64,000 nt of DNA, taken from positions 1 through 64,000 of IMG/VR virus record IMGVR_UViG_3300027817_000001, one strand, 5' to 3'. Shown here one piece after another: positions 33,447 through 41,585 of the stretch (position 1 is the stretch's first letter; every line of letters starts with the position of its first letter). The translations under genes were made by a program, and so were the position numbers. The notes under the pieces are model-generated. The model saw only the letters and a program-made list of their open reading frames with translations. It searched no databases and had not been told where the DNA came from. Origin of the DNA: a virus.

Positions 33447-33859
33447 TGGCGAATTTCATCCTCGAGGTTGCCAACAACGTCCGTGTGATCAACCAGCAAA
33501 CGACGTGGGTCTTCCTGTTCTATTTCCTCGTGCACGGCATCTGGTATCCAGGTCCAAGGGGAATCGCGCCGGCCGACATCCGCCGCTTCGTGTTCGGCCT
33601 GGCGCTCGGCATGTTCCTGCATGACACCGGCGGGCTGATCATCGGATACACGGTGTGGGTATTCCGGGCCATGGGGATCGGCGGAGGGGCCGGCCATCCC
33701 TCTCCCGCCTCGGTCTATGGCATGGTCACTGGCCAGCTGACGATCGCCGTGGCGCATATCCTGATCGTGGCGGTGCTGTCGTTCAGCCGGTTCGGCTGCA
33801 AGCTGTGGGTGGGGCTGGTGCTGGCCGATATCGCGTATCTGGCCTGGGTGCTGTCCTGA
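33446..33859 (+). CDS. multi-span membrane protein (137 aa)
   Basis: There are about four hydrophobic segments (WVFLFYFLVHGIWY; RRFVFGLALGMFLH; LIIGYTVWVFRAMGI; TIAVAHILIVAVLSF). No holin family could be named. It belongs to the chain of coupled lysis-region membrane genes; ATG at 33446 overlaps the previous stop, and its own TGA overlaps the next start. Confidence 0.65.
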   Translation: MANFILEVANNVRVINQQTTWVFLFYFLVHGIWYPGPRGIAPADIRRFVFGLALGMFLHDTGGLIIGYTVWVFRAMGIGGGAGHPSPASVYGMVTGQLTIAVAHILIVAVLSFSRFGCKLWVGLVLADIAYLAWVLS

Positions 33860-34047
33860 TGCTCTGGGTCGCCGTTCTGGCCGTCCTGGCGACCGCCGAG
33901 CCATCCCAGCTGCCGCCCGGCTATACCTGCGCCGATGTCCGCCGGCTGGTTGCCGAGCACGGCAGGCTGGCCTCGATCGAGTGGGCGCTGAAGCAGGGCT
34001 GGTCTCCGCAGCAAATTTGGCTGGTCAGGCGCGAGTGCCGGGTTTGA
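33859..34047 (+). CDS. small protein with signal-like N-terminus (62 aa)
   Basis: The product MLWVAVLAVLATAEPSQLPP starts with a short hydrophobic leader, then YTCADVRRLVAEHGRLASIE and a final RRECRV; the two Cys could pair after export. This type (CADVR...VxxxG...WA) is common in phage lysis regions. It is the last plus-strand gene here and overlaps the convergent minus-strand gene by 23 bases. Confidence 0.6.
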   Translation: MLWVAVLAVLATAEPSQLPPGYTCADVRRLVAEHGRLASIEWALKQGWSPQQIWLVRRECRV

Positions 34048-34219
34048 ACCTGATGGCCTGCCGGTTGGCCTCGTAGTTCTGATGGATCAAGTATCGCCGC
34101 TCGTCCCGGTCCGGCACCAAGCGCAGGATGGAGGCGATGAACACATCATCGGAGAACTCGCCGACGCGGTATCGCTCAACGAGTCCCGATAGCTTCTCCT
34201 GGCGTTCGTCGGCGGTCAT
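34025..34219 (-). CDS. hypothetical protein (64 aa), convergent with the lysis operon
   Basis: The product MTADERQEKLSGLVERYRVG has a helical charged sequence with DDVFIASILRLVPD and a basic end. It is the last gene of the leftward early operon; its 3' end overlaps the plus-strand gene ending at 34047. No terminator was seen between the opposing operons. Confidence 0.65.
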   Translation of the reverse strand: MTADERQEKLSGLVERYRVGEFSDDVFIASILRLVPDRDERRYLIHQNYEANRQAIRFKPGTRA

Positions 34220-34431
34220 GATCTGGTCAGAAGTGTTGCTGCTGAAAAGGCAACGGAATCAACGATTTGTTTAGGGTCACAGCGCCGCCAATCCACACGG
34301 CATTCGTCAATCTCGCCATGACAGAACACGCGGTAGACGATTTCGCCGGTGCAGCTATCCTCCCACACCTCCCACTTGCGCACTTCTATTCCGCATTGCG
34401 AGCATCTGATCTTAGCGGCTTCGGCGGTCAT
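34216..34431 (-). CDS. Cys-rich small protein (71 aa)
   Basis: One CxxC pair (IRCSQCGIEVRKW) and two further Cys (VFCHGEIDECRVDW) suggest a zinc-binding fold. It overlaps its neighbours by 4 bases on each side, so it is translated in a coupled chain. Function is unknown. Confidence 0.65.
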   Translation of the reverse strand: MTAEAAKIRCSQCGIEVRKWEVWEDSCTGEIVYRVFCHGEIDECRVDWRRCDPKQIVDSVAFSAATLLTRS

Positions 34432-34739
34432 TTTCCGATCCGCTCAATCATCTCGCGGGCGCAGTCCTGCCAGCCGAGGAGGCGTTTATTGGCGTCTTCA
34501 CACGCCTCCAATTTGGCCTTCAATGTTCTATTTTCCACTCTGAGAGCCGTGTTCGAATCGCTGAGAGAATAGTTCCCTTCGAACGCCGCTCGTAGTTCAT
34601 CCTTGGCTTGATCCCGCTCCTTGACCAACTGCTGAATGCGAGCGACCAGCATATCGCAAGTCCTCCTCATGTTCGCGATCGTGACCTTCGGATCTTCCCC
34701 CTTCGGGGTGCGCGGCGGGCGGACGGTGGATTTAGGCAT
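34428..34739 (-). CDS. coiled-coil protein (103 aa)
   Basis: ATG at 34739 is preferred over the upstream in-frame start, because the extension lies inside the neighbouring gene and AAGGAGC precedes this ATG. After a basic N-terminus (MPKSTVRPPRTPKGEDPK) the protein is a long heptad helix (RIQQLVKERDQAKDELRAAF). It ends in ARE/MIERIGK. Function is unknown. Confidence 0.65.
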   Translation of the reverse strand: MPKSTVRPPRTPKGEDPKVTIANMRRTCDMLVARIQQLVKERDQAKDELRAAFEGNYSLSDSNTALRVENRTLKAKLEACEDANKRLLGWQDCAREMIERIGK

Positions 34740-35610
34740 GTGGTGCTCCTTGTTTGATCTTGGCGCAGTGCTCGGCGAGCTCTCTGCGTAACATACGATT
34801 CGTGCCAACCTTGATCTTGAGATGCACGCGCGTCGCGATCTGATCCGTCGCGTCGTAATATTCGAGGGCCTTCACGTGGTCGGTTTGCTTCTCGATCCAT
34901 GATCGGCAGGCGGCGACATATTCGTCTTCGGTTTGTGGGCCAACCGCTCGTGGTGGCTCAGCAGTTGGTCGATCCTCGCCTGGATTTTGTTCTCCTTCCG
35001 GCTGTTGCCCAGGTGCCAGCTGCCGCACGACCGGCACCGATACGGGCTCAGCCCTTTGTTCTTCAGCTTGCGGAGCGCGATCGTTGCTCCTTCGAGGTTC
35101 TTGTGACACGCCTTTCCGCTCTTGCACGCCATCGGACTTCCCTTTCGGTTGCGGGGCGAACACGTCCATGCCGAGCATGGTGCAAATCTCCGCCTTAAGC
35201 GCGCCCTCTTCCATTCCTGGTAAGTACTGCGTAATCACGACATGGGTACAGCGGCGCAGCAGCCGGATCCAGGTATCGGCGGACAGGTTCGAGACCGACC
35301 GCGGTTTCAATTCGGTCTCTTGTGTGAGATGATGAGTAACAGCCTTGTAGTGGCGGGCATTCAACAGAAGTTGCTTACGGCAGTCTTCCTTGTCCAGGAA
35401 TCGGTCCTCTGGCGAGTTATCAACGATCTTATCCAACAGCGCGAAGAAGAATCGCAGATATTTCAAATTGCTAGGAACGGTGCACTCTGCCTTGATGTCC
35501 ACGTCATGCGGCAGGCTGCTCCATTCCTCATCGAAGATGCCGGCCGCGTCGAGGAATAGGCCGACCTCGCCGGGCTGCGCCTTGCGCTTTCGGAGAATTA
35601 GTTCGGCCAT
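34732..35610 (-). CDS. two-domain early protein with an overprinted linker (292 aa)
   Basis: Residues 1-155 form an ordered helical domain (NLKYLRFFFALLDKIVDN, FLDKEDCRKQLLLNARHYK) that may be distantly related to phage DUF1367-like proteins. Residues 160-235 are a Pro/Glu/Gln low-complexity linker, and residues 236-292 are a second helical domain (WIEKQTDHVKALEYYD, MLRRELAEHCAKIKQ). The linker bases encode another protein in the +1 frame, so one product may be a fusion created when an intervening gene was bridged. Confidence 0.65.
   Translation of the reverse strand: MAELILRKRKAQPGEVGLFLDAAGIFDEEWSSLPHDVDIKAECTVPSNLKYLRFFFALLDKIVDNSPEDRFLDKEDCRKQLLLNARHYKAVTHHLTQETELKPRSVSNLSADTWIRLLRRCTHVVITQYLPGMEEGALKAEICTMLGMDVFAPQPKGKSDGVQERKGVSQEPRRSNDRAPQAEEQRAEPVSVPVVRQLAPGQQPEGEQNPGEDRPTAEPPRAVGPQTEDEYVAACRSWIEKQTDHVKALEYYDATDQIATRVHLKIKVGTNRMLRRELAEHCAKIKQGAPHA
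34872..35132 (-). CDS. nested +1-frame zinc-binding protein (86 aa)
   Basis: ATG at 35132 has AAAGGGAAG upstream. The product belongs to a familiar short phage type: CKSGKACHKNLEGATIALRK, then PYRCRSCGSWHLGNS (CxxC...WHL zinc knuckle) and a Lys/Glu tail. Codons end mostly in G or C. It lies wholly within the 292-aa frame on the same strand, whose sequence here is a low-complexity linker. Probably a real gene; the DNA- or RNA-binding role is inferred. Confidence 0.7.
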   Translation of the reverse strand: MACKSGKACHKNLEGATIALRKLKNKGLSPYRCRSCGSWHLGNSRKENKIQARIDQLLSHHERLAHKPKTNMSPPADHGSRSKPTT

Positions 35611-35831
35611 CAGTTGGCCTCGTCTGATTTATTCCGCTCCGGATGCCTCTCTGGGAATCGCTCAAACATCAGAAACATCAGCGGACCGGCGATCATGGCT
35701 GGGTAGAACATGCAGTAAGTCCACACGTCTCGCCAAATCGGCATGCCGAAGGATGTGACCATTTCATTCGCTTGGCGGATGTGTCCAACGATGCCGCAGA
35801 GCATCCAGAGTAAAATACCGATCTTAACCAC
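35610..35831 (-). CDS. membrane protein (73 aa)
   Basis: The start is GTG at 35831, overlapping the previous small ORF. Two hydrophobic helices are visible (IGILLWMLCGIVGHI and CMFYPAMIAGPLMFLMF), followed by a charged tail. It is in the leftward early operon. Function is unknown. Confidence 0.65.
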   Translation of the reverse strand: MVKIGILLWMLCGIVGHIRQANEMVTSFGMPIWRDVWTYCMFYPAMIAGPLMFLMFERFPERHPERNKSDEAN

Positions 35832-35934
35832 AGTAAAACCTCATCATCAGATCTCGCACGAGGGGGATCGAGAGCCACGCGGCGGCGGTAAGCAGAACCG
35901 CAGCCGCCACCGCGACGCAGGCAGCACGAAGCAC
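35824..35934 (-). CDS. possible tiny membrane peptide (36 aa)
   Basis: The GTG at 35934 lies about 6 bases after AGGA. The peptide is one hydrophobic helix (ACVAVAAAVLLTAAAWLSIP) with a short basic end. Its TAA overlaps the start of the next gene. It fills an otherwise empty 110-base interval between bet and the membrane gene. Confidence 0.45.
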   Translation of the reverse strand: MLRAACVAVAAAVLLTAAAWLSIPLVRDLMMRFYCG

Positions 35935-35943
35935 CAGCAATTC

Positions 35944-37179
35944 CTAAGATCCGTCAGCGTTCAGTTCTTCCAGCCGCTTGCCATACGCCTCGGCCAACTC
36001 GGTGTAATCCGGCGGCATCCATTCCTTGGCGTCCGGCTCGATCTGCGCGTTCCAGAAGGTCTCAGCCTCCCCGCCGTCGGACATGTGCCTGATCTTGTCC
36101 AGCGCCCAAGTGAAGCGCGATTCGTAGTCCTTCTTGATGTCCGGCCCTTCGCGCTTCGGCACAACCGTGATAGGCCCGCTGCTGATCGGGTCATCCTTCG
36201 GCGGGGTCACCGCGCCATGGACCTGGACCTCGTCGCCTGGGCGATATTTGTCCGAGCCGTGCGAGAATGTAGCCGATTTCTGAGCTTCACGAGTGACAAT
36301 ACGCTCGTGAAGCCTCGGGGCACCTTCAGCAATCTTGCCGAGCAGTTGGCTATTCAGCGTATGCCAGGCGATCAAATCGCCATCGTTCCTTGCGCCTTGG
36401 ATCGATTCGATATACCGCTCCACCCACTCCGGAAATTTCTCCTTCGCAAACGGTGCCAGATAGACCGGGCCGGTGTCATCGTTCTTGACCTGCTCGACCT
36501 CGGATGGGCTCGGCACGCGGCGCTGCTGCTGGACCTGCTGCACGGGCTTGGCTCGCACCTCGCCGGTTTCCGCATCGTGGTCTGACGCGGTCGAGGCCTG
36601 CGCCATCTCATCGCTGGTATAGAGCCCGGACAGCTCCTGTGGGAAGGCCTTGCGCAGCGCCAGCGCCTCGGCGCACTTCGCCACCATGATGTCGGCCATC
36701 TTGACCCACATCATCGTCGCCGAGCCGTCACGCTTGGTCTGGACATACGACTTGTAGCGCGCGACGCCCCAGCAGACTTCTTTGAAGTCGTGGCGCAGCA
36801 CGCCGACCTTGGATGCGACCGGCGGCGTGTCGAGCAGCCACACGTCGGTCCAATTGCCATCAGCGCCGCACCAGAACGGCCCGACCTGTCCGGCGTATTT
36901 GTTCGTGCGCTCGGCGATCAGCCGGAACCCGTCGATCGACGTCTGCGTCTGCATGACCTCGATTTCGGTGCGGCTATGCGAATCCCACTGCTTGCGCTTG
37001 ATGGCATAGATCTGACGCGCAAACGGATCGAGCCCGGTGCGCTTGCACTGATGCAAGAACATCTGCAACTCGTCGTCGGTCCCGCCTTTGCAAATCGTCC
37101 TTTTAATCAGTCCGATCTGATCGGAATCGAAATTCGTGGAAACCGCCGTCGATTGCGTCGTCGTGGTAAGCTGGTTCAC
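35944..37179 (-). CDS. bet: Bet/RecT-family single-strand annealing protein
   Basis: The 411-aa product shows the Bet signature: [49 protein letters not shown] and [20 protein letters not shown] in residues 25-190. It anneals complementary DNA in phage recombination and can help circularise or repair incoming genomes. GTG at 37179 is chosen because GGAGGG lies 8 bases before it. The second half (about 210 aa) is not part of the usual ~260-aa Bet and may be a Gly/Lys-rich extension. No exonuclease partner was recognised nearby. Confidence 0.85.
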   Translation of the reverse strand: MNQLTTTTQSTAVSTNFDSDQIGLIKRTICKGGTDDELQMFLHQCKRTGLDPFARQIYAIKRKQWDSHSRTEIEVMQTQTSIDGFRLIAERTNKYAGQVGPFWCGADGNWTDVWLLDTPPVASKVGVLRHDFKEVCWGVARYKSYVQTKRDGSATMMWVKMADIMVAKCAEALALRKAFPQELSGLYTSDEMAQASTASDHDAETGEVRAKPVQQVQQQRRVPSPSEVEQVKNDDTGPVYLAPFAKEKFPEWVERYIESIQGARNDGDLIAWHTLNSQLLGKIAEGAPRLHERIVTREAQKSATFSHGSDKYRPGDEVQVHGAVTPPKDDPISSGPITVVPKREGPDIKKDYESRFTWALDKIRHMSDGGEAETFWNAQIEPDAKEWMPPDYTELAEAYGKRLEELNADGS

Positions 37180-37249
37180 TGGTCGTCCCTCCAATGTCCG
37201 GCCGCCACTATCGGCGACCGGCGGAATATCGTCAACGGATCAGTTTGCG

Positions 37250-37681
37250 TTAATCCCGAAGCTTCATCTCGCAATTGAGGTGCATGGTCACGCCATAGCC
37301 GTCCTTTGCGCGCCGGGCGAATTCATCCGTCAACGAGACCGCGATCGACTTCACGTTCTTTGACAGCTGTGCCTCAATCTGCTTGGCGATTGCAGGCCGC
37401 AGAGCGTCGACCTTGGCCTGCACTGCGTCCAGCGTGGCTTTTCGGATCAGATCCTGAGCCAACCATTCCACAAACGGAATGCTGTTGTTGCTGGAATAGC
37501 GATCAACCTCGCCGCGACTGTCGACCTTTCTGGTCAACGCTGCCGCAACAATGCCCTGGATGGCTGTATCGGCTCCGATCAGAGATTCCGTCAACTTGGC
37601 CGCGATCGCCTCGCGCGCCATTTCGCCGAAATCCACCCCAGGCATTTCGATGTTCAAACTCGCCTTTGCCTTTTCAGTCAC
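37250..37681 (-). CDS. hypothetical early protein (143 aa)
   Basis: A helical Ala-rich product (EMAREAIAAKLTESLIGADT, LVEWLAQDLIRKATLDAV) that ends with a beta segment KDGYGVTMHLNCEM. It lies directly upstream of bet on the same strand and overlaps the 374-aa gene by 4 bases, so a recombination-related role is possible. No known family. Confidence 0.65.
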   Translation of the reverse strand: MTEKAKASLNIEMPGVDFGEMAREAIAAKLTESLIGADTAIQGIVAAALTRKVDSRGEVDRYSSNNSIPFVEWLAQDLIRKATLDAVQAKVDALRPAIAKQIEAQLSKNVKSIAVSLTDEFARRAKDGYGVTMHLNCEMKLRD

Positions 37682-38802
37682 GATACCTTGCTCCTCTCCT
37701 GAATGGTCGCCCCGTCGACCGGAAGGCCAGCGGTGACCGCCCGCTGCGCCAGGGACATCAGCACTTCTCGGACCTCCGGCGCTGCCTTGAACTGGGCGAA
37801 CGCCTTGTCCACGTCAATTTCGGTCACGATCCGCTGCAGCTTGACCTTGGCCGCCCGCGCGCCTGGCGCCTTGATCTGGGACGACGGTGGTGGAGCGTTC
37901 GATGCCCCCGGCGCGACGTGCTCGGGATCCACCTTGGCGATGCTGCCCGGCTCGGCACCCTTCCACTCGGCATCGCGCGCTGCCTGCTCCTGTAGGCGCT
38001 TCGTCTCCGCCTCGGCGCGCTTCACCGCCTCGCGCTTCACATCCTCCCATGCCCCCATGGCTTCGCCGAGCTTGGTCTTGGCCTCGTCCGCCTCATCCCG
38101 AAGCGGAAACCAGATCGCCCGCAGGGCCTTCTGCTGCTCGAGCAATGGCCGGTTGGCCTCCTCGTAATGCCCGGCCGCCTCGCCACGCAATTCAAGGAAC
38201 CGCGCCTGCAGGCCGCGCGCCGCCGAGGATTGCTCGTCGCTCTCGATCTTGGGAAACGCGGCGAGCTCGGCCTTGAGTGCATCGAGGCGCTGCTTGATGG
38301 CGATCTGCGGCGGAATGACAAGGGAATCATCATTCTGCGCAAGGAAGGCTTCGGCTTCCTCAACCAAAACATCCGTCCGAGCGGCTTGTATGGCGCTGTA
38401 TGTCTCAAGCGCAGCAGTCCCGTGGATTTCATTGAAATCCGGCCACGGCTCGCCGCGCTCGGCGACTGCGCGCCAGACCTCTTCCGTGATCGGGTGTCGA
38501 ACGAAACTGGTCCACGCCTCGTTGCGCTCGTCCTCGCCGACGATCCGATGACTGATCTGGCACATCACCTCGCCATCAGCGAGCCCTAGCATGACGGGAT
38601 GGAATCCAACCGTCTTCCACTGGCCGTTGCTCTGGCCGGCCGCGTTGAGCTTGCGTTCCTTGATCGGCAGGCGGTAGCAGCCCACATCGAGTTCTGTGGG
38701 CTCCGTCGATGGCCAAAGCTCCTTCGGCCACTTTTTCGGGTCGGTGACGCCCGCCTGGACCTGAGCCAGACGGCTTCGCCACAGTGCATATGATGCCTTC
38801 AT
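37678..38802 (-). CDS. hypothetical early protein with central coiled coil (374 aa)
   Basis: Residues 1-130 include a conserved-looking region with KKWPKELWPSTEPTELDVGC and TEEVWRAVAERGEPWPDFNE. Residues 150-290 are a long charged coiled coil (LPLRDEADEAKTKLGEAMGA). The C-terminus ends in IVTEIDVDKAFAQFKAAPEV. It sits in the bet operon, consistent with DNA processing, but no family was recognised. Confidence 0.65.
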   Translation of the reverse strand: MKASYALWRSRLAQVQAGVTDPKKWPKELWPSTEPTELDVGCYRLPIKERKLNAAGQSNGQWKTVGFHPVMLGLADGEVMCQISHRIVGEDERNEAWTSFVRHPITEEVWRAVAERGEPWPDFNEIHGTAALETYSAIQAARTDVLVEEAEAFLAQNDDSLVIPPQIAIKQRLDALKAELAAFPKIESDEQSSAARGLQARFLELRGEAAGHYEEANRPLLEQQKALRAIWFPLRDEADEAKTKLGEAMGAWEDVKREAVKRAEAETKRLQEQAARDAEWKGAEPGSIAKVDPEHVAPGASNAPPPSSQIKAPGARAAKVKLQRIVTEIDVDKAFAQFKAAPEVREVLMSLAQRAVTAGLPVDGATIQERSKVS

Positions 38803-39095
38803 TACGTCCCCTCTTTTTCAGTTTCCATCGCGCGCAGTTTTTCCATGTCTGTCTCAAAGAACGTGACAGGGTTCTTTTCAGACCAGACAGCCAGGCCGTG
38901 CCTCATGCCCTGACATACAGGACCGGCGACCTCTCGCTGAATGGCATCTCGAATATGCTGCTCAGCATCGGCGCGGTCGTAATCGCACCCGATAAACATT
39001 CCGGCGGCAGGATTTGCGTAATTGTGAACCGTGTCACCTCCCGCCAAAATGCTGATTGCTTCCTCTGGCGTCAAAAGTATCTTTTCATCATTCAT
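38802..39095 (-). CDS. hypothetical small protein (97 aa)
   Basis: ATG 39095 (MNDEKILLTPEEAISILAGG) is preferred to an upstream start because the extra part lies in the KTSC gene. It contains HNYANPAAGMFIGCDYDRAD. The plan resembles short phage proteins that modulate host enzymes. Function is unknown. Confidence 0.6.
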   Translation of the reverse strand: MNDEKILLTPEEAISILAGGDTVHNYANPAAGMFIGCDYDRADAEQHIRDAIQREVAGPVCQGMRHGLAVWSEKNPVTFFETDMEKLRAMETEKEGT

Positions 39096-39282
39096 GCTTC
39101 GTCCCCTTGAACTTGTTCTTGACGTACGAGCCGAAGTAACCGCCGACCGAGTCGGCAACCATCAGATCGCGGTGAATGTGCGCCGGCACGTCGTGATAGC
39201 TCCACGTCGCGCCGCTCTTGAACTTGATCGTCAGCGTCGTGCCCTCATAGCCGACGTGACTGATATTGCTGCTGTGCTTCAC
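39088..39282 (-). CDS. KTSC-domain protein (64 aa)
   Basis: The product matches the KTSC family: SSNISHVGYEGTTLTIKFK, WSYHDVPAHIHRDLM and a C-terminal GGYFGSYVKNKFKGT. This short beta domain occurs in phages and bacteria and may bind nucleotides or nucleic acid; its role is not established. GTG at 39282 overlaps the TGA of the HNH gene (GTGA). Confidence 0.8.
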   Translation of the reverse strand: MKHSSNISHVGYEGTTLTIKFKSGATWSYHDVPAHIHRDLMVADSVGGYFGSYVKNKFKGTKHE

Positions 39283-39668
39283 TTCCTACATGATCGCTCC
39301 TTCTTCGGAAATCCGCGGCTGCGGATCTTCTGCCTCTGTGACTTCGGCTTGCGCGGCTTCACCGTCTTGCGCTTCTGGCGCGGCCGACCGCCGTCACCTC
39401 CGAACTCAATCCAGTAGAGCCTGTGGGCCACCCAAAACGGCTCAATCCCATGGCTCTCGTAGAACCTTTCTTCGTTCATACCGTGCTGCTCGGTGTGGTG
39501 CTTCGCGCACATTGGCAGGGCGCGCTGATCGTCCGGCTTCTTCTGCAGTGCCCGGAACCCGATCCGGATGTGGCAGGCCTGCGTCTCGCCTTCCTTCCCG
39601 CAAACACAGCACGGCTTGGTGCGGAGGAAGGCGAGGAATTTATCGTCGTGGAGCCTCGGCCGACTCAC
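39279..39668 (-). CDS. DUF968/HNH-type nuclease (129 aa)
   Basis: The start is GTG at 39668 overlapping the previous TGA. The Cys-His pattern LRTKPCCVCGKEGETQACHI, then ALPMCAKHHTEQH and FYESHGIEPFWVAHRLYW, is that of small phage HNH nucleases seen beside recombination genes. A Lys/Arg-rich tail (RQKRKTVKPRKPKSQRQK) should bind DNA. In other phages such proteins act in recombination or DNA cleavage. Confidence 0.75.
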   Translation of the reverse strand: MSRPRLHDDKFLAFLRTKPCCVCGKEGETQACHIRIGFRALQKKPDDQRALPMCAKHHTEQHGMNEERFYESHGIEPFWVAHRLYWIEFGGDGGRPRQKRKTVKPRKPKSQRQKIRSRGFPKKERSCRK

Positions 39669-39874
39669 TTTTTGTCGTCCCCTACAAGCCAAGACATCAG
39701 GCGGTAAAATATGAAACCCCATGCCGGTATGCTGGCAAGCAGGTACAAGGACTGCGCCGGTGTGAGCGCCTCTGGATGGGGCCATATCGCAGGCAGCACT
39801 TGGCCCATCAGGAACAATGTCAGGGAGACCGCGCCTCCCCATTTTAATGCTAATCGAACGTTCTCGTTGCTCAT
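39665..39874 (-). CDS. two-span membrane protein (69 aa)
   Basis: ATG at 39874 is used. Hydrophobic stretches are GGAVSLTLFLMGQVLPAIW and YLLASIPAWGFIFYRLMSWL. It overlaps both neighbours (AAGTGA at its 3' end). Function is unknown; possibly exclusion-related. Confidence 0.6.
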   Translation of the reverse strand: MSNENVRLALKWGGAVSLTLFLMGQVLPAIWPHPEALTPAQSLYLLASIPAWGFIFYRLMSWLVGDDKK

Positions 39875-39960
39875 GTCGGCAGTCCCACCCAGCACGCCAC
39901 CCAGATCGCGAGCAGCCCGGCCGCGAACAGCACCTGAGCTGCGATGTTCAGCCACGGCAT
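39871..39960 (-). CDS. tiny membrane peptide (29 aa)
   Basis: ATG 39960 gives a peptide that is nearly all one hydrophobic helix (LNIAAQVLFAAGLLAIWVAC). Its TGA overlaps the start of the next membrane gene. Tiny coupled membrane genes like this are typical of phage early operons. Confidence 0.5.
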   Translation of the reverse strand: MPWLNIAAQVLFAAGLLAIWVACWVGLPT

Positions 39961-39962
39961 AA

Positions 39963-40271
39963 TCAGGACTCCGCGCGCTTGAGATCGGAGACGGCGTAGG
40001 TATACATAATGGCGTCGATCTCGACCCATGCTTTGCCATTGCGAATGGCGACCAGTTCGCCAAGGCACTCATAACCGAGATCGTAGGTCCATACCTTATC
40101 CCCGACCTCGATGCGCGCCAGCACCAGCGTCGCAGCCTCGGGCTTGACCCAGATCGGACTGCCGATCGCATTGGCGATCTCAAGCGAGATATGCTCGTCG
40201 CCCTCGTCTGGGCTGAACCGCACCGTCCCCTGGATTGAAACGATGTCGCCCTTGCGGAACTTGGTTGCCAT
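39963..40271 (-). CDS. small beta-rich protein (102 aa)
   Basis: KGDIVSIQGTVRFSPDEGD, VGDKVWTYDLGYECLGELVA and GKAWVEIDAIMYTYAVSDL indicate two repeated small SH3- or OB-like beta units. A DNA- or protein-binding role is possible. No family was recognised. Confidence 0.6.
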   Translation of the reverse strand: MATKFRKGDIVSIQGTVRFSPDEGDEHISLEIANAIGSPIWVKPEAATLVLARIEVGDKVWTYDLGYECLGELVAIRNGKAWVEIDAIMYTYAVSDLKRAES

Positions 40272-40338
40272 GTCGAACGTCCCTTCGTTTGGCTGCTACT
40301 TCATGAGATGGCCGGGCTTTTGTCACCCGGCCGGGGGC

Positions 40339-40548
40339 TCAATCGGCGACATTCGGAATATTTGATGTCACCATGCGACGAACCACGCGCTCAGCTTGGC
40401 GCTTGTCTTCCTCTTTCTGCTCAGTCACCAGCCAATCCGGGCATGCACCGCCATTGCGGCCATAACCGCCGTCTTTCTTGGTGATCAAGCCGGTACGCCG
40501 CATATGCTCGATTTTCGACTCCACGTAACCATATGAATAATGCGCCAT
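40339..40548 (-). CDS. hypothetical small protein (69 aa)
   Basis: HYSYGYVESKIEHMRRTGLI resembles one helical hairpin of a winged-helix, with KKDGGYGRNGGACPDWLV as a loop and a charged helix at the end. It might be a small regulator. A 67-base gap separates it from the gene downstream. Confidence 0.55.
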   Translation of the reverse strand: MAHYSYGYVESKIEHMRRTGLITKKDGGYGRNGGACPDWLVTEQKEEDKRQAERVVRRMVTSNIPNVAD

Positions 40549-40631
40549 CTCAATTCCTCCCGAGGGCCTATCCCTCTATTAGCTCAAGCCCGGAAGCCGA
40601 AGCGCCGGGCGTGAGATCGATGTGGGAGGGG

Positions 40632-40781
40632 TCAAGCGAGGCGGCGCCAACCCTTCGTCGGATGCCACTGGCGGCGCTTGCCATCAGGGTCGATGCGCGT
40701 CGAGATACGCCGAAGCGGCGTTCCTGGTGTGCCCTTTTCGGCAGACGACTTGATGATGCGATTGAAACGACGAATGCTCAT
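40632..40781 (-). CDS. small basic protein (49 aa)
   Basis: ATG 40781 follows GGAG. The product is Arg-rich with RIIKSSAEKGTPGTPLRRIS and ends KGWRRLA. It is probably nucleic-acid binding. Codon use is like the neighbours; no family was recognised. Confidence 0.55.
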   Translation of the reverse strand: MSIRRFNRIIKSSAEKGTPGTPLRRISTRIDPDGKRRQWHPTKGWRRLA

Positions 40782-40819
40782 TGGTAGCTCCTGCTTGCGT
40801 GATATAGTATGTAGTCGGA

Positions 40820-41020
40820 TCAGGCCGGAAAGAGCTTGATGCGCTCACCAAGGACGTCTAGATACTCTCCCATCAGATCGCGCTGCCTCCGCAGCAGCTG
40901 TTGGTTTTCCAGATCGAGCGAGGTAAAAGCTTCGCCTTTGCAGATGAATGCTGTCAGCTTTGTAAGCTTCTCGCGAAGCTCGTTGGCCTCGGCAACAACT
41001 CGTTCTTCGTGGGGCTTCAT
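40820..41020 (-). CDS. crAss001_48-related protein (66 aa)
   Basis: The motif pattern MKPHEERVVAEANELREKL, LTAFICKGEAF, LRRQRDLMGEYLDVLGERI is that of a short helical phage family recalled as crAss001_48-related. These occur in many unrelated phages. The role is not known; they may modulate a host or phage enzyme. Confidence 0.7.
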   Translation of the reverse strand: MKPHEERVVAEANELREKLTKLTAFICKGEAFTSLDLENQQLLRRQRDLMGEYLDVLGERIKLFPA

Positions 41021-41051
41021 TGCACTTCTCCTGTTTGAGTGTGTCGTTGGA

Positions 41052-41228
41052 TCAGGCGGCGGCCCGCCTCGCCAAGTCGAGAGCCTTGACGCACTTCTCG
41101 TGCTTGGCTGGCGAACAGTGCAGCCGCGCCAGCGCCGCGGCCACTTCCAGCCACATCAGGCCGATCGTGAACTCCTTGGCGATGAGCGCCTGCATGGCGC
41201 GGCGGAGGAGAAAGTTGATTTCGATCAT
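41052..41228 (-). CDS. small helical protein (58 aa)
   Basis: ATG 41228 follows AGGAAC. The product is Ala/Leu-rich (FLLRRAMQALIAKEFTIGLM, LEVAAALARLH) and ends with CVKALDLARRAAA. It has two Cys. It sits between the crAss001_48-like gene and the winged-helix-like gene. Function is unknown. Confidence 0.6.
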   Translation of the reverse strand: MIEINFLLRRAMQALIAKEFTIGLMWLEVAAALARLHCSPAKHEKCVKALDLARRAAA

Positions 41229-41286
41229 GGCGGGGTTCCTGTGTGCGATAGAAGATCAGGGCGGTGCCCGGCAGCGAAGCCAGGCT

Positions 41287-41523
41287 TCAAATCAGTAGGG
41301 TGCGGCCAAGCTCAGTGATGACGATGTCATCGCCGTCATGCTCGACCAGGCCGAGGTCAACCATGTTGGGGTGGCTGGTAGGCATCTCGCCGGCAAACAA
41401 CTTGCTCGGGAGGCCAGCATAAGCGACCCGGCCGCCATGCTCGACGAGGTAAGAGAGAACCCGCCGATCCATCTCGATGAGATCAACCGCGACGGCGATC
41501 ATCTGGTTCACGGTCTGGGTCAT
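41287..41523 (-). CDS. winged-helix-like small protein, first gene of the leftward operon (78 aa)
   Basis: GGGGAG lies 6 bases before its ATG. The sequence LIEMDRRVLSYLVEHGGRVA, SHPNMVDLGLVEHDGDDIVI and TELGRTLLI is like a small winged-helix domain. As the first leftward gene of a divergent promoter, it may be a regulator acting against the rightward HTH product. The family was not identified. Confidence 0.6.
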   Translation of the reverse strand: MTQTVNQMIAVAVDLIEMDRRVLSYLVEHGGRVAYAGLPSKLFAGEMPTSHPNMVDLGLVEHDGDDIVITELGRTLLI

Positions 41524-41558
41524 GTCGGTCTCCCCAAAATTTCGATCTCAACAATCGT

Positions 41559-41585
41559 CAATCTAATTGCTTGCGGACAGATGTC
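41559..41585. promoter_or_regulatory. candidate repressor operators
   Basis: Two inverted repeats lie within the promoters: CAATCTAATTG (41559-41569, CAAT/ATTG arms) covers the leftward -10, and GACAGATGTC (41576-41585, GACA/TGTC arms) touches the leftward -35. These are the natural binding sites for the adjacent HTH protein. Confidence 0.45.
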
